64,000 nucleotides of DNA from Oceanobacillus sp. Castelsardo (GCF_001659985.1 NZ_LYCS01000003.1:62001-126000); one strand, 5' to 3'. Counted from the first letter of the stretch, positions 9,908 to 18,518 are shown. Made by a program: numbers and translations. Notes: a model not told the origin generated them from the sequence alone.

Positions 9908-10027
9908 TTATCCACAGATAATTTCCTATCATTTTAACCTTTTTAACTTAAAATTGTCGGTTTATACACAAAGTTGTCGATTTGCCAACAGTTTTCCAAC
10001 AAGTTATACACAAGTGGTTGTGGATTA
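9908..10027. promoter_or_regulatory. DnaA-box cluster upstream of ywlC
   Basis: Three exact TTATNCACA boxes lie in 105 bp on the plus strand: TTATCCACA at 9908-9916, TTATACACA at 9962-9970 and TTATACACA at 10004-10012. A one-mismatch box lies on the minus strand at 10019-10027 (TAATCCACA). The region is AT-rich and non-coding. B. subtilis has a DnaA-bound cluster at the same ywlC-ywlB position, as I recall it from DnaA binding studies. The rest of the gap (9820-10127) shows nothing else clear. Confidence 0.7.
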
Positions 10028-10127
10028 TGTGAATATGTTTTTTAAATTTTCCATGCAATTCAATTTATTCCGCCCACATAACAACAAAAAAAGCATCCGC
10101 TAGCCCAATGCGAATGCCTTTTTCACA

Positions 10128-10532
10128 CTATGAAACGTTATATGTCCACCAGCTTCCTTTTTTTAGAGGATATTTGTCCACAAAGCCGGCATCTGTTTGT
10201 GGATGGAACTGCAACGCTTCCAATAATATATCCACAACTGGTTGATGACTGTGTACATAAACACTTTTTGCATCCATAGATTTTGCGATGGTTAAAATAG
10301 ATTCTAGTAACACCGGTAATTTATTTGCTTCCGTTCTTGTAATATATAATTGTTTTAACCAATATGCATCCTTTTCATCCATTTCATCCAAAATAAAACA
10401 ACCTTCAATTTTAGAGCCAATCTCTACCACGAATCCTTTTTCCACTAAACTATTCTTATCTAGATTTTCATTTCGATTAAAAAATTCCTCTAGCATCTCG
10501 TCTGTAGCCTTATTCGCCGGTATAATATGCAT
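10128..10532 (-). CDS. ywlB: GNAT-like N-acetyltransferase, YwlB family
   Basis: About 134 residues with the look of a shortened GNAT fold: a central strand EGCFILDEMDE, the WLKQLYIT segment, then PVLLESILTIAKS in place of a classic acetyl-CoA loop. The substrate is unknown. Position between spoIIR and ywlC matches B. subtilis ywlB. Upstream in-frame ATGs exist (10595, 10565), but GAGGTGAGGAAC lies just before the ATG at 10532, so the short form is chosen. Confidence 0.7.
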   Translation of the reverse strand: MHIIPANKATDEMLEEFFNRNENLDKNSLVEKGFVVEIGSKIEGCFILDEMDEKDAYWLKQLYITRTEANKLPVLLESILTIAKSMDAKSVYVHSHQPVVDILLEALQFHPQTDAGFVDKYPLKKGSWWTYNVS

Positions 10533-10607
10533 GTTCCTCACCTCTTCTATTAAATGTAATAGATTCATTCTTTCTATTTCTATCATCCTATGCAAGAAAT
10601 AGAGGAA

Positions 10608-11222
10608 CTATGACCATCCTAACCATTCAAATAAGAAAAATTTTACTTCCTTTTCTTCTTCTTGCTTTTCTTCTAATTCTAATTCTTCCGCTTCCCCTGC
10701 ATCCGCTGCAGATACGCTCGTTCCGAATGAGAAGTCTAGGAAGCATAGCGGTGGAAATAAGACACACCACCAATTATCCCCTTTCCCTTCTCCTATTGTA
10801 ATTAAAATCGCTTCATATTTTCCTGCTGGGTATAAATAAGAACCATAAAGTTTTGTTGGGAACTCTACATTTTTACCATACTCTACCGTAAATTCATTTT
10901 CAAATCCCTCTTCATCAATTACATTTCCTACAATCGCTTCCACTTCTGGCAATCTATCTTGTATCAATTGACGCGCTTCTTCTATATCTGTCATATGTTC
11001 CACCCAGCTCGATATTTCTTTATTTACTTCATCTCTAACATTACGTTTCAATTCTTGGTCTTTGTCGTTATCACTATTTGCTAAAATACGAAGACGAATC
11101 GCTTCGTCTGGAATCACTTGATATTCTTGATGCCCCATTCCTTCTCCTTCGCTAGTACCTGTATTTGGAAATGTAAAAAATAATATAATAAATATAAATG
11201 CACCAAATAATAATTTTTTCAT
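10608..11222 (-). CDS. spoIIR: Stage II sporulation protein R
   Basis: Forespore-made secreted signalling protein that triggers the SpoIIGA protease to process pro-sigma-E in the mother cell. 204 residues with a signal peptide (about 1-22), then the family core beginning EAIRLRILANSD (about residues 40-51) and YGSYLYPAGKYEAILITIGEG, followed by NWWCVLFPPLCFLD. The last 35 residues are Glu-rich and variable. The ATG follows GGGGGAGGAAATAACA. A forespore promoter is expected, but none could be fixed by eye. Confidence 0.96.
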   Translation of the reverse strand: MKKLLFGAFIFIILFFTFPNTGTSEGEGMGHQEYQVIPDEAIRLRILANSDNDKDQELKRNVRDEVNKEISSWVEHMTDIEEARQLIQDRLPEVEAIVGNVIDEEGFENEFTVEYGKNVEFPTKLYGSYLYPAGKYEAILITIGEGKGDNWWCVLFPPLCFLDFSFGTSVSAADAGEAEELELEEKQEEEKEVKFFLFEWLGWS

Positions 11223-11372
11223 TGTTATTTCCTCCCCCGTTCTCTTAGGACTATTATGGACAGGAGAATATTATTTTAAACTAGTAATCTATTATTTTTT
11301 TAAAATAAGGTGACAATACACACTTTCTTTGTTATGGTTAGTTTGTAAGTGCTTAATTATATAAAAATTTAC

Positions 11373-11472
11373 TACTAGGGGTGCCCAAAATGTGTGGGCT
11401 GAGAGGGAAGCGAGTACACTTCCCGACTCTTATGGACCTGATCTGGATAATACCAGCGGAGGGAAGTAGTCG
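11373..11472 (+). ncRNA. TPP riboswitch 1 (thi box) upstream of thiW
   Basis: Contains the conserved thi-box segments GGGGTGCCC, GGGCTGAGAGGGA, ACCTGATCTGGATAATACC and AGCGGAGGGAAGT. P1 is closed by ACTACT at 11371 and AGTAGT near 11470. It is followed at 11513 by a terminator, so thiamin pyrophosphate would stop transcription before thiW. Confidence 0.95.
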
Positions 11473-11512
11473 GACGTTTTCATTTCAAACTGTCCACCTA
11501 TTTCAGCTTATC

Positions 11513-11543
11513 AAGCCAGGTCCAATAAGGATCTGGCTTTTTT
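11513..11543 (+). terminator. Riboswitch expression-platform terminator
   Basis: AGCCAGGTCC pairs with GGATCTGGCT (one G-T pair) around AATAA, followed by six T. It lies about 40 nt after the TPP aptamer and about 160 nt before thiW, the layout of a riboswitch attenuator. Confidence 0.85.
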
Positions 11544-11700
11544 GATGGGTTAAAAGTAAAAATCCCACAATAAAATCCCTATGACAGGATGGCCCAGTCC
11601 ACTCCGCGTCTTGCAACTTGCAAGGATAGACTTGTCTTGTATGTTTCTATAAGGAGCACATGCGCTTTGGGTAACTTCTAGTAATCTAGGGAGGTATCGG

Positions 11701-12186
11701 ATGAATCGAACACGTTTATTAACAACGATGGCTGTGCTCATCGCGATGGGAACACTAACAGCACAGCTTGTCTGGTTTCCAGCCGGCATTGCAAGAGCCT
11801 ATCCTGTCCAGCATGCAATAAATATTGTCGCAGCTGTGACACTTGGACCGGGGCCAGCAGTTATCATCGCTTTTATGATTAGTCTACTTCGTAATTTGCT
11901 CGGCCTTGGAACACTATTAGCTTTTCCAGGAAGTATGATTGGTGCATTATTAGCAGCTTATTTGTATAGATTGTCAGGAAAAAATGCATTTGCCGCTCTT
12001 GGAGAAAGTATTGGCAGCGGAATTATCGGCGCACTCTTTGCTGTACCATTTGCCTACATCTTTATGGGAAGCTCAGTTGGTGCATTAGCATTTATACCGC
12101 CATTCATCGTCAGCAGTACAACAGGAGCCATCATCGGCTTATTTATCGTATCACGTATGAAAATCAAAAATATTATACGCATTTAA
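11701..12186 (+). CDS. thiW: Thiamin-precursor ECF transporter S component ThiW
   Basis: 161-residue membrane protein with about five hydrophobic segments. It is the substrate-binding S component of an energy-coupling factor transporter, thought to take up the thiazole precursor; the shared EcfA/EcfT module would be encoded elsewhere. Family signatures include QLVWFPAGIARAYPVQHAIN (about 22-41) and FMISLLRNLLGLGTLLAFPG. The ATG follows GGGAGGTATCGG. It stands between two TPP riboswitches and upstream of thiDME. Confidence 0.93.
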   Translation: MNRTRLLTTMAVLIAMGTLTAQLVWFPAGIARAYPVQHAINIVAAVTLGPGPAVIIAFMISLLRNLLGLGTLLAFPGSMIGALLAAYLYRLSGKNAFAALGESIGSGIIGALFAVPFAYIFMGSSVGALAFIPPFIVSSTTGAIIGLFIVSRMKIKNIIRI

Positions 12187-12196
12187 GTTATGAAAC

Positions 12197-12281
12197 TACT
12201 AGGGGTGCATTTAGCTGAGATAAGGAACTTCCTTTGTCCCTTGGAACCTGCTCTGGATAATTCCAGCGAAGGGAAGTAGCA
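12197..12281 (+). ncRNA. TPP riboswitch 2 upstream of thiD
   Basis: A second thi box only 10 nt after thiW: GGGGTGC, GCTGAGATAAGGA, ACCTGCTCTGGATAATTCC and AGCGAAGGGAAGT, closed by ACTAC/GTAGC. No T-run terminator follows. Instead the RNA enters the 21-bp repeat array at 12346, and the first start codon is about 540 nt away. Its expression platform is therefore unclear. Confidence 0.88.
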
Positions 12282-12345
12282 GCAGGAACCTTCTCCTATC
12301 TCTCTATCCTTTTACACCTCTACTAGCTTCTATTCCAGTGCAAGA

Positions 12346-12795
12346 GTACCGATATGTGGTGAGCGATTACCGATATGTGGTGCGTGTGCACTGATATCCA
12401 GCGTGCGAGTACCGATATCCAGCGCTACTGTACTGATATCTCGCGCGCGAGTACCGATATCCAGCACCAGTACTGATATCTAGCGCGCGAGTACCGATAT
12501 CCAGCGCTACTGTACTGATATCTAGCGCGCGAGTACCGATATCCAGCACCAGTACTGATATCTAGCGCGCGAGTACCGATATCCAGAGCGTGTGTACTGA
12601 TATCTAGCGCGCGAGTACCGATATCCAACGCGTGTGTACTGATATCTAGCGCGCCTGTACTGATATCACGCACCTGTACTGATATCTAGCGCACGAGTAC
12701 CGATATCCAGAGCGCCTGTACTGATATCTCGCGCACTAGTACTGATATCCCGCGCACCAGTACCGATATCCAGCGCTCCACTACCGATACCCAAC
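12346..12795 (+). repeat. 21-bp tandem array A (GATATC core) in the thiD leader
   Basis: Twenty-one GATAT cores plus one degenerate copy, from 12351 to 12786. The step is 21 bp almost throughout, with three steps of 19. Two unit types alternate: one like CGATATCCAGCGC and one like CTGATATCTAGCGCGC. This gives a 42-bp dimer. It lies between TPP riboswitch 2 and the tenA remnant. Short open frames here are only translations of the repeat. Confidence 0.95.
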
Positions 12796-12824
12796 ACATA
12801 TAACAAAAACAAGGAGGCTTTTCC

Positions 12825-12971
12825 ATGACTTTCACAGATGAATTAAGTAAAGGAAACGAGAATATTTTTCAACTTACTTTTGATAACCCCTTTGTTCAAG
12901 AAATAAGAAAAAGTAAACTTCCCAAAGAAATAGTTGTACAACCGAAAAAAAAGGCGGTGACACATTCATGA
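12825..12971 (+). pseudogene. tenA: N-terminal remnant of tenA (thiaminase II)
   Basis: A 48-codon frame starting MTFTDELSKGNENIF and continuing LTFDNPFVQEIRKSKLPKE. This matches the start of TenA, which is normally about 230 residues and hydrolyses aminopyrimidine thiamin breakdown products. Homology stops near residue 36; the last residues are VVQPKKKAVTHS. The rest of tenA is missing, as if removed by an in-frame internal deletion. It keeps an AAGGAGG ribosome site, and its TGA overlaps the thiD ATG, so it may survive as a translated leader that couples ribosomes to thiD. Confidence 0.75.
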
Positions 12972-13774
12972 AAAAGATAGCAACAGCACTCACCATTGCC
13001 GGAACAGATCCTAGTGGCGGAGCTGGAATCCAGGCAGATTTAAAAACATTCCAGGAATTGCAAAGTTACGGCATGTCTGTCATTACATCCGTCGTCGCCC
13101 AAAATACAACAGGTGTACAAGCAATTCACCACGTACCACTAGAAATGATTGAACAACAACTAGATGCCGTTATTTCCGATATACCAATTCACGCATTTAA
13201 AACAGGAATGATTGCAAATATCGATATGATGAAATTAATCGTGGAGAAACTTCCGCAAACCGAGGCCCCATATGTGATGGATCCTGTCATGGTTGCAACG
13301 AGCGGAGATGCGTTAATCGAAGTAGAGGCGCGTGACTTTTTGCGTGAACAGCTTTTGCCTACCACATCGCTGGTGACACCTAATATTCCAGAAGCTGAAT
13401 TTTTGACTGGAGAAAAGATTGAATCAACGGATGATATGAAGCAGGCTGCAGTAGTATTAGTTGAGAAGTTTGGTGCTGGCGCTGCTTTAATAAAAGGCGG
13501 TCATATGGAGGGGGACGCAACGGATTTCCTCTACGACGGTTCAACTATCCATACATTTTCCGCAGAAAGAATTGACACGAAGAATACGCACGGAACAGGA
13601 TGTACATATTCTGCCGCGATTACTGCCTATTTAAGTCACGGATTGAATTTATACGAAGCAGTGAAATGTGGGAAGCATTTTGTCACAGCAGCAATTGCTG
13701 AATCTTTTCCTCTAGGTTCTGGTCATGGACCGACAAATCATTGGGCAATTAGAAAGGAGAATGTGAAACAATGA
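12968..13774 (+). CDS. thiD: Hydroxymethylpyrimidine/phosphomethylpyrimidine kinase
   Basis: Phosphorylates HMP to HMP-P and HMP-PP for thiamin synthesis; relatives of this fold also act as pyridoxine kinases. 268 residues of the ribokinase fold. Motifs: TIAGTDPSGGAGIQADLKT at the N-terminus, DPVMVATSG (about 105-113) and NTHGTGCTYSAAI around C212. The ATG overlaps the stop of the tenA remnant (ATGA), and its own stop overlaps the thiM start in the same way, which points to coupled translation. The genes around it support the HMP role. Confidence 0.95.
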   Translation: MKKIATALTIAGTDPSGGAGIQADLKTFQELQSYGMSVITSVVAQNTTGVQAIHHVPLEMIEQQLDAVISDIPIHAFKTGMIANIDMMKLIVEKLPQTEAPYVMDPVMVATSGDALIEVEARDFLREQLLPTTSLVTPNIPEAEFLTGEKIESTDDMKQAAVVLVEKFGAGAALIKGGHMEGDATDFLYDGSTIHTFSAERIDTKNTHGTGCTYSAAITAYLSHGLNLYEAVKCGKHFVTAAIAESFPLGSGHGPTNHWAIRKENVKQ

Positions 13775-14544
13775 ATCCAACTATCATCCAAAGTGTTCGA
13801 GAAAAAACACCACTTATTCACCATTTGACGAATCAGGTCGTGATGAATTTTACAGCGAATGGCTTATTAGCTTTTGGCGGAGCTCCTATCATGGCAAAAT
13901 CTGAAGTGGAAGCATACGACATGGCTTCTATTTCAGATGGAATTCTTATCAATATTGGAACGATTACAGAAGCCGATGTTCAAGCAATGATCCTCGCCGG
14001 TAAGGCTGCAAACGAAAAAGGAATCCCAGTTGTGCTTGATCCCGTTGGCGTTGCCGCGACCCCTTTCCGAACAGAGGTCGTAAAGCAAATTTTAGCCGAG
14101 GTACAGCCGACCGTGATTAAAGGAAATGCCGGAGAACTTGCCCATCTCTCCGAAATTCCTTGGCAAACCAAAGGGGTTGAATCCATCGGTGAAGGAAATA
14201 CGAAGGAAATCGCTCAAAAGGTTGCGGAAAAATATAACACAACTGCTATTGTTACAGGCAAAATCGATACGATCTGTACCGGAAATCAATTGGTTCAAAA
14301 TGAAACAGGCCATGAGCTTTTGACTAAAGTAACAGGTGCTGGCTGTTTACTCGGATCTATCGTCACAGCTTGTTTAACAACAGAGCATCCAACTCTGGAA
14401 CAAGCATCAACAGCTGTACATTTTTATGGATTAGCAGCGGAATATGCCGCTACTCTTCCAGGTGTTCATGGGTCTGGAACCTTTTTACCAACCTTTATCG
14501 ACGCTCTTTCATTAGAACCAGGAGACCTAGAAAGGAGAGTCTAA
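13771..14544 (+). CDS. thiM: Hydroxyethylthiazole kinase
   Basis: Salvage kinase making 4-methyl-5-(2-phosphoethyl)thiazole from the free thiazole alcohol. 257 residues. Family motifs include PLIHHLTNQVVMNFTANGLL (about 11-30), VVLDPVGVAATPFR (about 87-100), IKGNAGEL and TGAGCLLGSI near residue 190 with the catalytic Cys. ATGA overlap with thiD, and TAA directly next to the thiE ATG, mark one operon. Confidence 0.96.
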   Translation: MNPTIIQSVREKTPLIHHLTNQVVMNFTANGLLAFGGAPIMAKSEVEAYDMASISDGILINIGTITEADVQAMILAGKAANEKGIPVVLDPVGVAATPFRTEVVKQILAEVQPTVIKGNAGELAHLSEIPWQTKGVESIGEGNTKEIAQKVAEKYNTTAIVTGKIDTICTGNQLVQNETGHELLTKVTGAGCLLGSIVTACLTTEHPTLEQASTAVHFYGLAAEYAATLPGVHGSGTFLPTFIDALSLEPGDLERRV

Positions 14545-15168
14545 ATGCCAAATTCCATCCAAAAAAGTTTACGTAAATATTTTATCATGGGCAGTCAGAA
14601 TTGTACGCGAAATCCAGTTGAAATACTGGAAGCTGCAGTCGAAGCTGGGGTTACCGCCTTTCAATTTCGTGAAAAAGGGGCGAATTCCTTAACAGGAGGG
14701 GCTAAAATAGAGTTAGGTAAACAGTTGCGAGCTGTATGCCGAAATGCCGGTATCCCGTTTATCATCAATGACGATGTAGAGCTTGTCCATTTGTTAGATG
14801 CGGATGGCATTCATGTCGGACAAGACGATCAATCTGTTGAGGATTTACGAAGATCTTTTCCTAATAAATGGATTGGTTTATCCATCTCCACTGCGAACGA
14901 GCTTAGAAACAGTCCACTAACCAGTATAGATTATATTGGTGCGGGACCGATCTTCCCTACCACAACCAAGACAGATGCTAAAGCTGCGGTTGGCTTAGAG
15001 TGGATATCAACATTAAGAAAGCAATTTCCTAATCTTCCCATCGTTGGAATCGGAGGAATTACAACAAAAAATGCTGCTTCCGTCTTGGAGGCAGGGGCTG
15101 ACGGCGTATCCGTTATTTCCGCAATTGCGAGGGCAAAGGATATAGACTTGGCAGTTAAGTTATTATAA
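14545..15168 (+). CDS. thiE: Thiamine-phosphate synthase
   Basis: Joins HMP-PP and thiazole phosphate to thiamin phosphate. 207 residues, TIM-barrel. Motifs: FQFREKG (about 34-40), PFIINDDVELVHLLDADGIH (about 72-91), GQDDQS, a segment GAGPIFPTTTKTDA (about 133-146) and VGIGGITTKNA. The start codon directly abuts the thiM stop; AGGAGAGT inside the thiM 3' end is its ribosome site. Last gene of the operon. Confidence 0.96.
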   Translation: MPNSIQKSLRKYFIMGSQNCTRNPVEILEAAVEAGVTAFQFREKGANSLTGGAKIELGKQLRAVCRNAGIPFIINDDVELVHLLDADGIHVGQDDQSVEDLRRSFPNKWIGLSISTANELRNSPLTSIDYIGAGPIFPTTTKTDAKAAVGLEWISTLRKQFPNLPIVGIGGITTKNAASVLEAGADGVSVISAIARAKDIDLAVKLL

Positions 15169-15171
15169 TGC

Positions 15172-15202
15172 AAGGGTGGCAAAATTAATTTGCCACCCTT
15201 TT
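15172..15202. terminator. Bidirectional terminator between thiE and prmC
   Basis: AAGGGTGGCAAA and TTTGCCACCCTT form a perfect 12-bp stem with a short AT loop, followed by TTTTC on the plus side. It ends the thi operon and lies right at the convergent prmC stop codon. Confidence 0.85.
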
Positions 15203-16044
15203 CATAGCTGAGCAGATACGATTCGATCCTTTCCATTGATATCTTGTATCGTTTCTATCGTACTTTCAGGAAAATTGGATTGTATTAATTGATGCACAGC
15301 CTTACTTTGACTGTGCCCTATTTCGAAAACAATCCCTTTCAAATTAGGAATTTTCCTAGCCTGTTCCATAATCATTCGATATGCTGCAAGACCTTCTTCT
15401 TCCGCAAACAGTGCAAGGGATGGGTCAAAGTTCTTCACCGTATCTGACAATAGTTTTTCTTCCGACTTCGCAATATAAGGTGGGTTAGATACAAGTACAT
15501 CTATAGGTACGTCCCCCTCCACAAATGGCTGTAAAAAATTACCTTTAATAAAGTTTACATCCGCATGTAACGTTTCTGCATTTCCTTTCGCCACTTCCAA
15601 TGCCTTCTCTGAAATATCCGATGCAAAAACAGTTGTATGAGGTAATTCCAATTTTAAAGTAGTAGCAATAATCCCACTACCTGTTCCTATATCAGCAATC
15701 GTTACAGGTTCCTTCCCCACCTTGTTGATAACATGCTCGACAAGCTCTTCCGTTTCCGGTCTTGGAATGAGCACATGTTCATTCACGGCAAATTTCCGTC
15801 CATAAAACCACTCATACCCTATTATATGTTGTACCGGTATCCCCGTTTCGGCATGTCTTTGGATATCCTTTTTAATCTTTTTTACCTTTTCTTCTGGAAT
15901 TTCATCCTGCATCATCATGAAATATTGACTTCTTGATATGTTTAAATGATGTTGAATTAATATTTCCGCGACCCTCGGTTCTCGATTATGTTTTTCTAAA
16001 AAAAGAGAAGCCCAGTTTTGGACTTCGTATAATTTTTCACTCAT
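15202..16044 (-). CDS. prmC: Release-factor glutamine methyltransferase
   Basis: Methylates the GGQ glutamine of release factors RF1 and RF2 with SAM. About 280 residues: a helical N-terminal domain (about 1-75) and a Rossmann methyltransferase domain with ADIGTGSGIIA (SAM loop) and the catalytic VSNPPYIAKSE. The frame can be extended to a TTG at 16056, but the ATG at 16044 lies one base after the prfA stop and has GGTGA at 5 nt, so it is preferred. It forms the usual prfA-prmC pair with its own substrate gene. Confidence 0.94.
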   Translation of the reverse strand: MSEKLYEVQNWASLFLEKHNREPRVAEILIQHHLNISRSQYFMMMQDEIPEEKVKKIKKDIQRHAETGIPVQHIIGYEWFYGRKFAVNEHVLIPRPETEELVEHVINKVGKEPVTIADIGTGSGIIATTLKLELPHTTVFASDISEKALEVAKGNAETLHADVNFIKGNFLQPFVEGDVPIDVLVSNPPYIAKSEEKLLSDTVKNFDPSLALFAEEEGLAAYRMIMEQARKIPNLKGIVFEIGHSQSKAVHQLIQSNFPESTIETIQDINGKDRIVSAQL

Positions 16045-16045
16045 C

Positions 16046-17116
16046 TTATTCACCAATTTGTTCTAGTTTTTTCGCTTGTTCTTCTAATTGCAATGCATCC
16101 ACAAATTCATCTAATTTTCCTTGCAAAATTTGGTCAAGCTTTTGAATCGTTAATCCAATTCGGTGATCGGTCACACGGTTTTGTGGGAAGTTATACGTAC
16201 GAATACGTTCCGAACGATCTCCCGTACCAACTGCTGACTTTCTCGTTTCATCATATTCAGCCTGGGCCTCTTGTTGGAATTTATCATAAATTCGAGCACG
16301 TAGTACCTTCATTGCTTTTTCTTTGTTTTTGATTTGGGACTTTTCATCCTGAATCGAAACAACAATACCTGTTGGCAAGTGGGTTAAACGAACCGCTGAC
16401 ATCGTTGTGTTAACACTTTGACCACCAGGGCCACTAGATGCAAACGTATCAACACGAATATCTTTATCATGCACTTCCACTTCTACTTCTTCAGCCTCTG
16501 GTAACACCGCAACTGTTGCTGTCGAAGTATGAATTCTACCACCTGATTCCGTTTCTGGAACACGTTGAACACGGTGCGCGCCATTTTCAAATTTTAATTT
16601 AGAATAGGCACCGTTCCCGTTAATCATGAAGATAATTTCTTTATATCCACCAACACCTGTTGTGTGTGCCTCCATTACCTCTGTCTTCCAACCATGGCTC
16701 TCCGCATAGCGAGAATACATACGATAAAGATCGCCAGCGAATAATGCAGCCTCATCCCCACCTGCAGCACCGCGAATTTCTATGAATACGTTCTTGTCAT
16801 CATTCGGGTCTTTAGGTAGAAGTAAAATCTTCATCTTTTCTTCTAGTTCTTCTTTAGCAGAAGAAAGTTCTTGGATTTCGTCTTTTGTCATTTCATACAT
16901 TTCATCATCCAAGTCTTCTTCAAGCATTTCTTTTGCGTCTTTTAATTGTTTATCAATATCTTTATACTCACGGTATGCTTGAACAACATCCGATAAATCC
17001 GACTGTTCTTTCGAATAATCACGAAGTTTCTTTGTATCATTCACAATTTCCGGATCGCTAAGTAATTCATTTAACTTATTATAACGATCTTCTAATGTCT
17101 GTAAACGATCAATCAT
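16046..17116 (-). CDS. prfA: Peptide chain release factor 1
   Basis: Recognises UAA and UAG stop codons and triggers peptide release on the ribosome. The ATG at 17116 gives 356 residues, the B. subtilis length; AGAGGTG precedes it, while the upstream GTG at 17125 overlaps that site. The GGQ motif reads [11 protein letters not shown] (about residue 230), and the decoding segment is near residues 180-195 ([14 protein letters not shown], with a PxT-like tripeptide). Followed directly by prmC. Confidence 0.97.
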   Translation of the reverse strand: MIDRLQTLEDRYNKLNELLSDPEIVNDTKKLRDYSKEQSDLSDVVQAYREYKDIDKQLKDAKEMLEEDLDDEMYEMTKDEIQELSSAKEELEEKMKILLLPKDPNDDKNVFIEIRGAAGGDEAALFAGDLYRMYSRYAESHGWKTEVMEAHTTGVGGYKEIIFMINGNGAYSKLKFENGAHRVQRVPETESGGRIHTSTATVAVLPEAEEVEVEVHDKDIRVDTFASSGPGGQSVNTTMSAVRLTHLPTGIVVSIQDEKSQIKNKEKAMKVLRARIYDKFQQEAQAEYDETRKSAVGTGDRSERIRTYNFPQNRVTDHRIGLTIQKLDQILQGKLDEFVDALQLEEQAKKLEQIGE

Positions 17117-17222
17117 CACGTACACCTCTTTCTCATTAACAGTAATATTATATTATACACAGAGGGGTGGGGTCAAAGTATTTTGGGGAAGTTAAGGTAA
17201 GGAGTAAAGGATGGAGCGGATA

Positions 17223-17625
17223 AAGTCGACCGTGAGTATTGCTCTCTTGGTTGACTACTCCTACTTTTCCTCTCGAGTCAACCGTGAGAGCTTCTATCTC
17301 GGTTGACTACTCCTGCTTTTCATTCCGACTCGACCGTGAGAGCTTCTATCTCGGTTGACTACTCCTACTTTTCAGTCCGACTCAACCGTGAGAGCTTCTA
17401 TCTCGGTTGACTACTCCTGCTTTTCATTCCGAGTCAACCGTGAGAGCTTCTATCTCGGTTGACTACTCCTGCTTTTCATTCCGACTCAACCGTGAGAACC
17501 TCTATCTCGGTTGACTACTCCTGCTTTTCATTCCGACTCAACCGTGAGAACCTCTATCTCGGTTGACTACTCCCACTTTTCAGTCCGACTCAACCGTGAG
17601 AATCGCTATCTCCATTAAAATTAAA
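17223..17625 (-). repeat. 52-bp tandem array B between tdk and prfA
   Basis: Seven units starting GGTTGACTACTCC at 17249, 17301, 17353, 17405, 17457, 17509 and 17561, each step exactly 52 bp, with partial units at both ends. Each carries CAACCGTGAGA ... TCTCGGTTG, which can fold as a hairpin. An alternative pairing joins GGTTGA to TCAACC within the unit. Differences between units are single bases (GCTTC or ACCTC, ATTCC or AGTCC). No open frame is supported in the 630-bp gap. Strand is arbitrary. Confidence 0.95.
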
Positions 17626-17704
17626 TATATACAATTTGTACAATCCTGGAAGTGTACACGATTATTTGCTTTAATATTTTCCCCTATATAATAAAATATA
17701 ATAG

Positions 17705-17734
17705 ACAAAAAAAAGAACACCAAACTAGGTGCTC
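17705..17734 (-). terminator. Intrinsic terminator of tdk
   Basis: On the minus strand GAGCACC pairs with GGTGTTC around TAGTTT, followed by eight T. It lies 13 bp after the tdk stop. Confidence 0.85.
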
Positions 17735-17746
17735 CACGTTGTTATT

Positions 17747-18352
17747 CTATTTGATTTTCAAAAATTGTTTTGTTGGTTTATTCGGTACTTCATGATGATG
17801 GCGACATCTTGGCTCATAAGATTCAGATGCTCCAACAAGGATAATAGGGTCATCATACGATGCCGGTTTCCCATTAATGAGCCGTTGTGTACGGCTTGCC
17901 GGTGAACCACAAATTGGGCAAATGGCATTTAATTTGGTTGTCGACTCACTAATAGCCATTAATTGAGGCATCGGGCCAAAAGGTTCTCCACGAAAATCTG
18001 TATCTAATCCGGCTGCTATAACACGAACACCATTCTTAGCAAGCTGTTCTGCGATTTCAACGATAGCATCATCGAAAAATTGTGCTTCATCAATGGCAAT
18101 AATATCGACATTAGGATTGATGTGCTCAAAGATTTCTTCTATCCGATTAATTGGTCGGGCGACGGTAGACATTCCATTATGCGATACGACTTCCGTTTCA
18201 TCATAACGGTCGTCTATTGCTGGCTTAAAAACTTGCACCGTTAAATGAGCATAAGTAGCACGACGAACTCGACGAATGAGTTCTTCGGATTTTCCGGAAA
18301 ACATACTGCCACATATTACTTCAACCCAACCACTTTGTTTCATTACATACAT
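17747..18352 (-). CDS. tdk: Thymidine kinase
   Basis: Phosphorylates thymidine with ATP (pyrimidine salvage). 201 residues, type II TK. P-loop GSMFSGKS at 15-22, Walker B-like [10 protein letters not shown] (about 96-105), and zinc ligands CPICG and a C-terminal CRHHHE. The ATG at 18352 has GCGAGG at 8 nt. Context prfA-tdk-rpmE-rho matches B. subtilis. Confidence 0.96.
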   Translation of the reverse strand: MYVMKQSGWVEVICGSMFSGKSEELIRRVRRATYAHLTVQVFKPAIDDRYDETEVVSHNGMSTVARPINRIEEIFEHINPNVDIIAIDEAQFFDDAIVEIAEQLAKNGVRVIAAGLDTDFRGEPFGPMPQLMAISESTTKLNAICPICGSPASRTQRLINGKPASYDDPIILVGASESYEPRCRHHHEVPNKPTKQFLKIK

Positions 18353-18483
18353 GTAGAGAACCTCGCTTTTTATTATTCCTAACGTTAAAGTTTAACTTTC
18401 ATTTATTATAAACCTTCATTAGTTTACCACGAAATAGGTAAATTTAAAGAACATTTTATCGCAATCTATCTGCCAAAAAAGCG

Positions 18484-18518
18484 AAAACAGGCAAAATATT
18501 ATTATTTTGCCTGTTTTT
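18484..18518 (-). terminator. Intrinsic terminator after the L31 gene
   Basis: AAAACAGGCAAAATA and its complement form a 14-bp stem with a tiny loop. On the minus strand it is followed by TTTTCGCTTTTTT. It separates the L31 gene from tdk. Confidence 0.8.

Noticed and set aside
12367-12673. Minus-strand open frames of 60-82 codons with repeats such as LDIGTRALDIST and RARYQYS
   Set aside because: They are translations of the 21-bp tandem array (21 = seven codons keeps a frame open). No ribosome site; both strands and several frames show the same periodic pattern.
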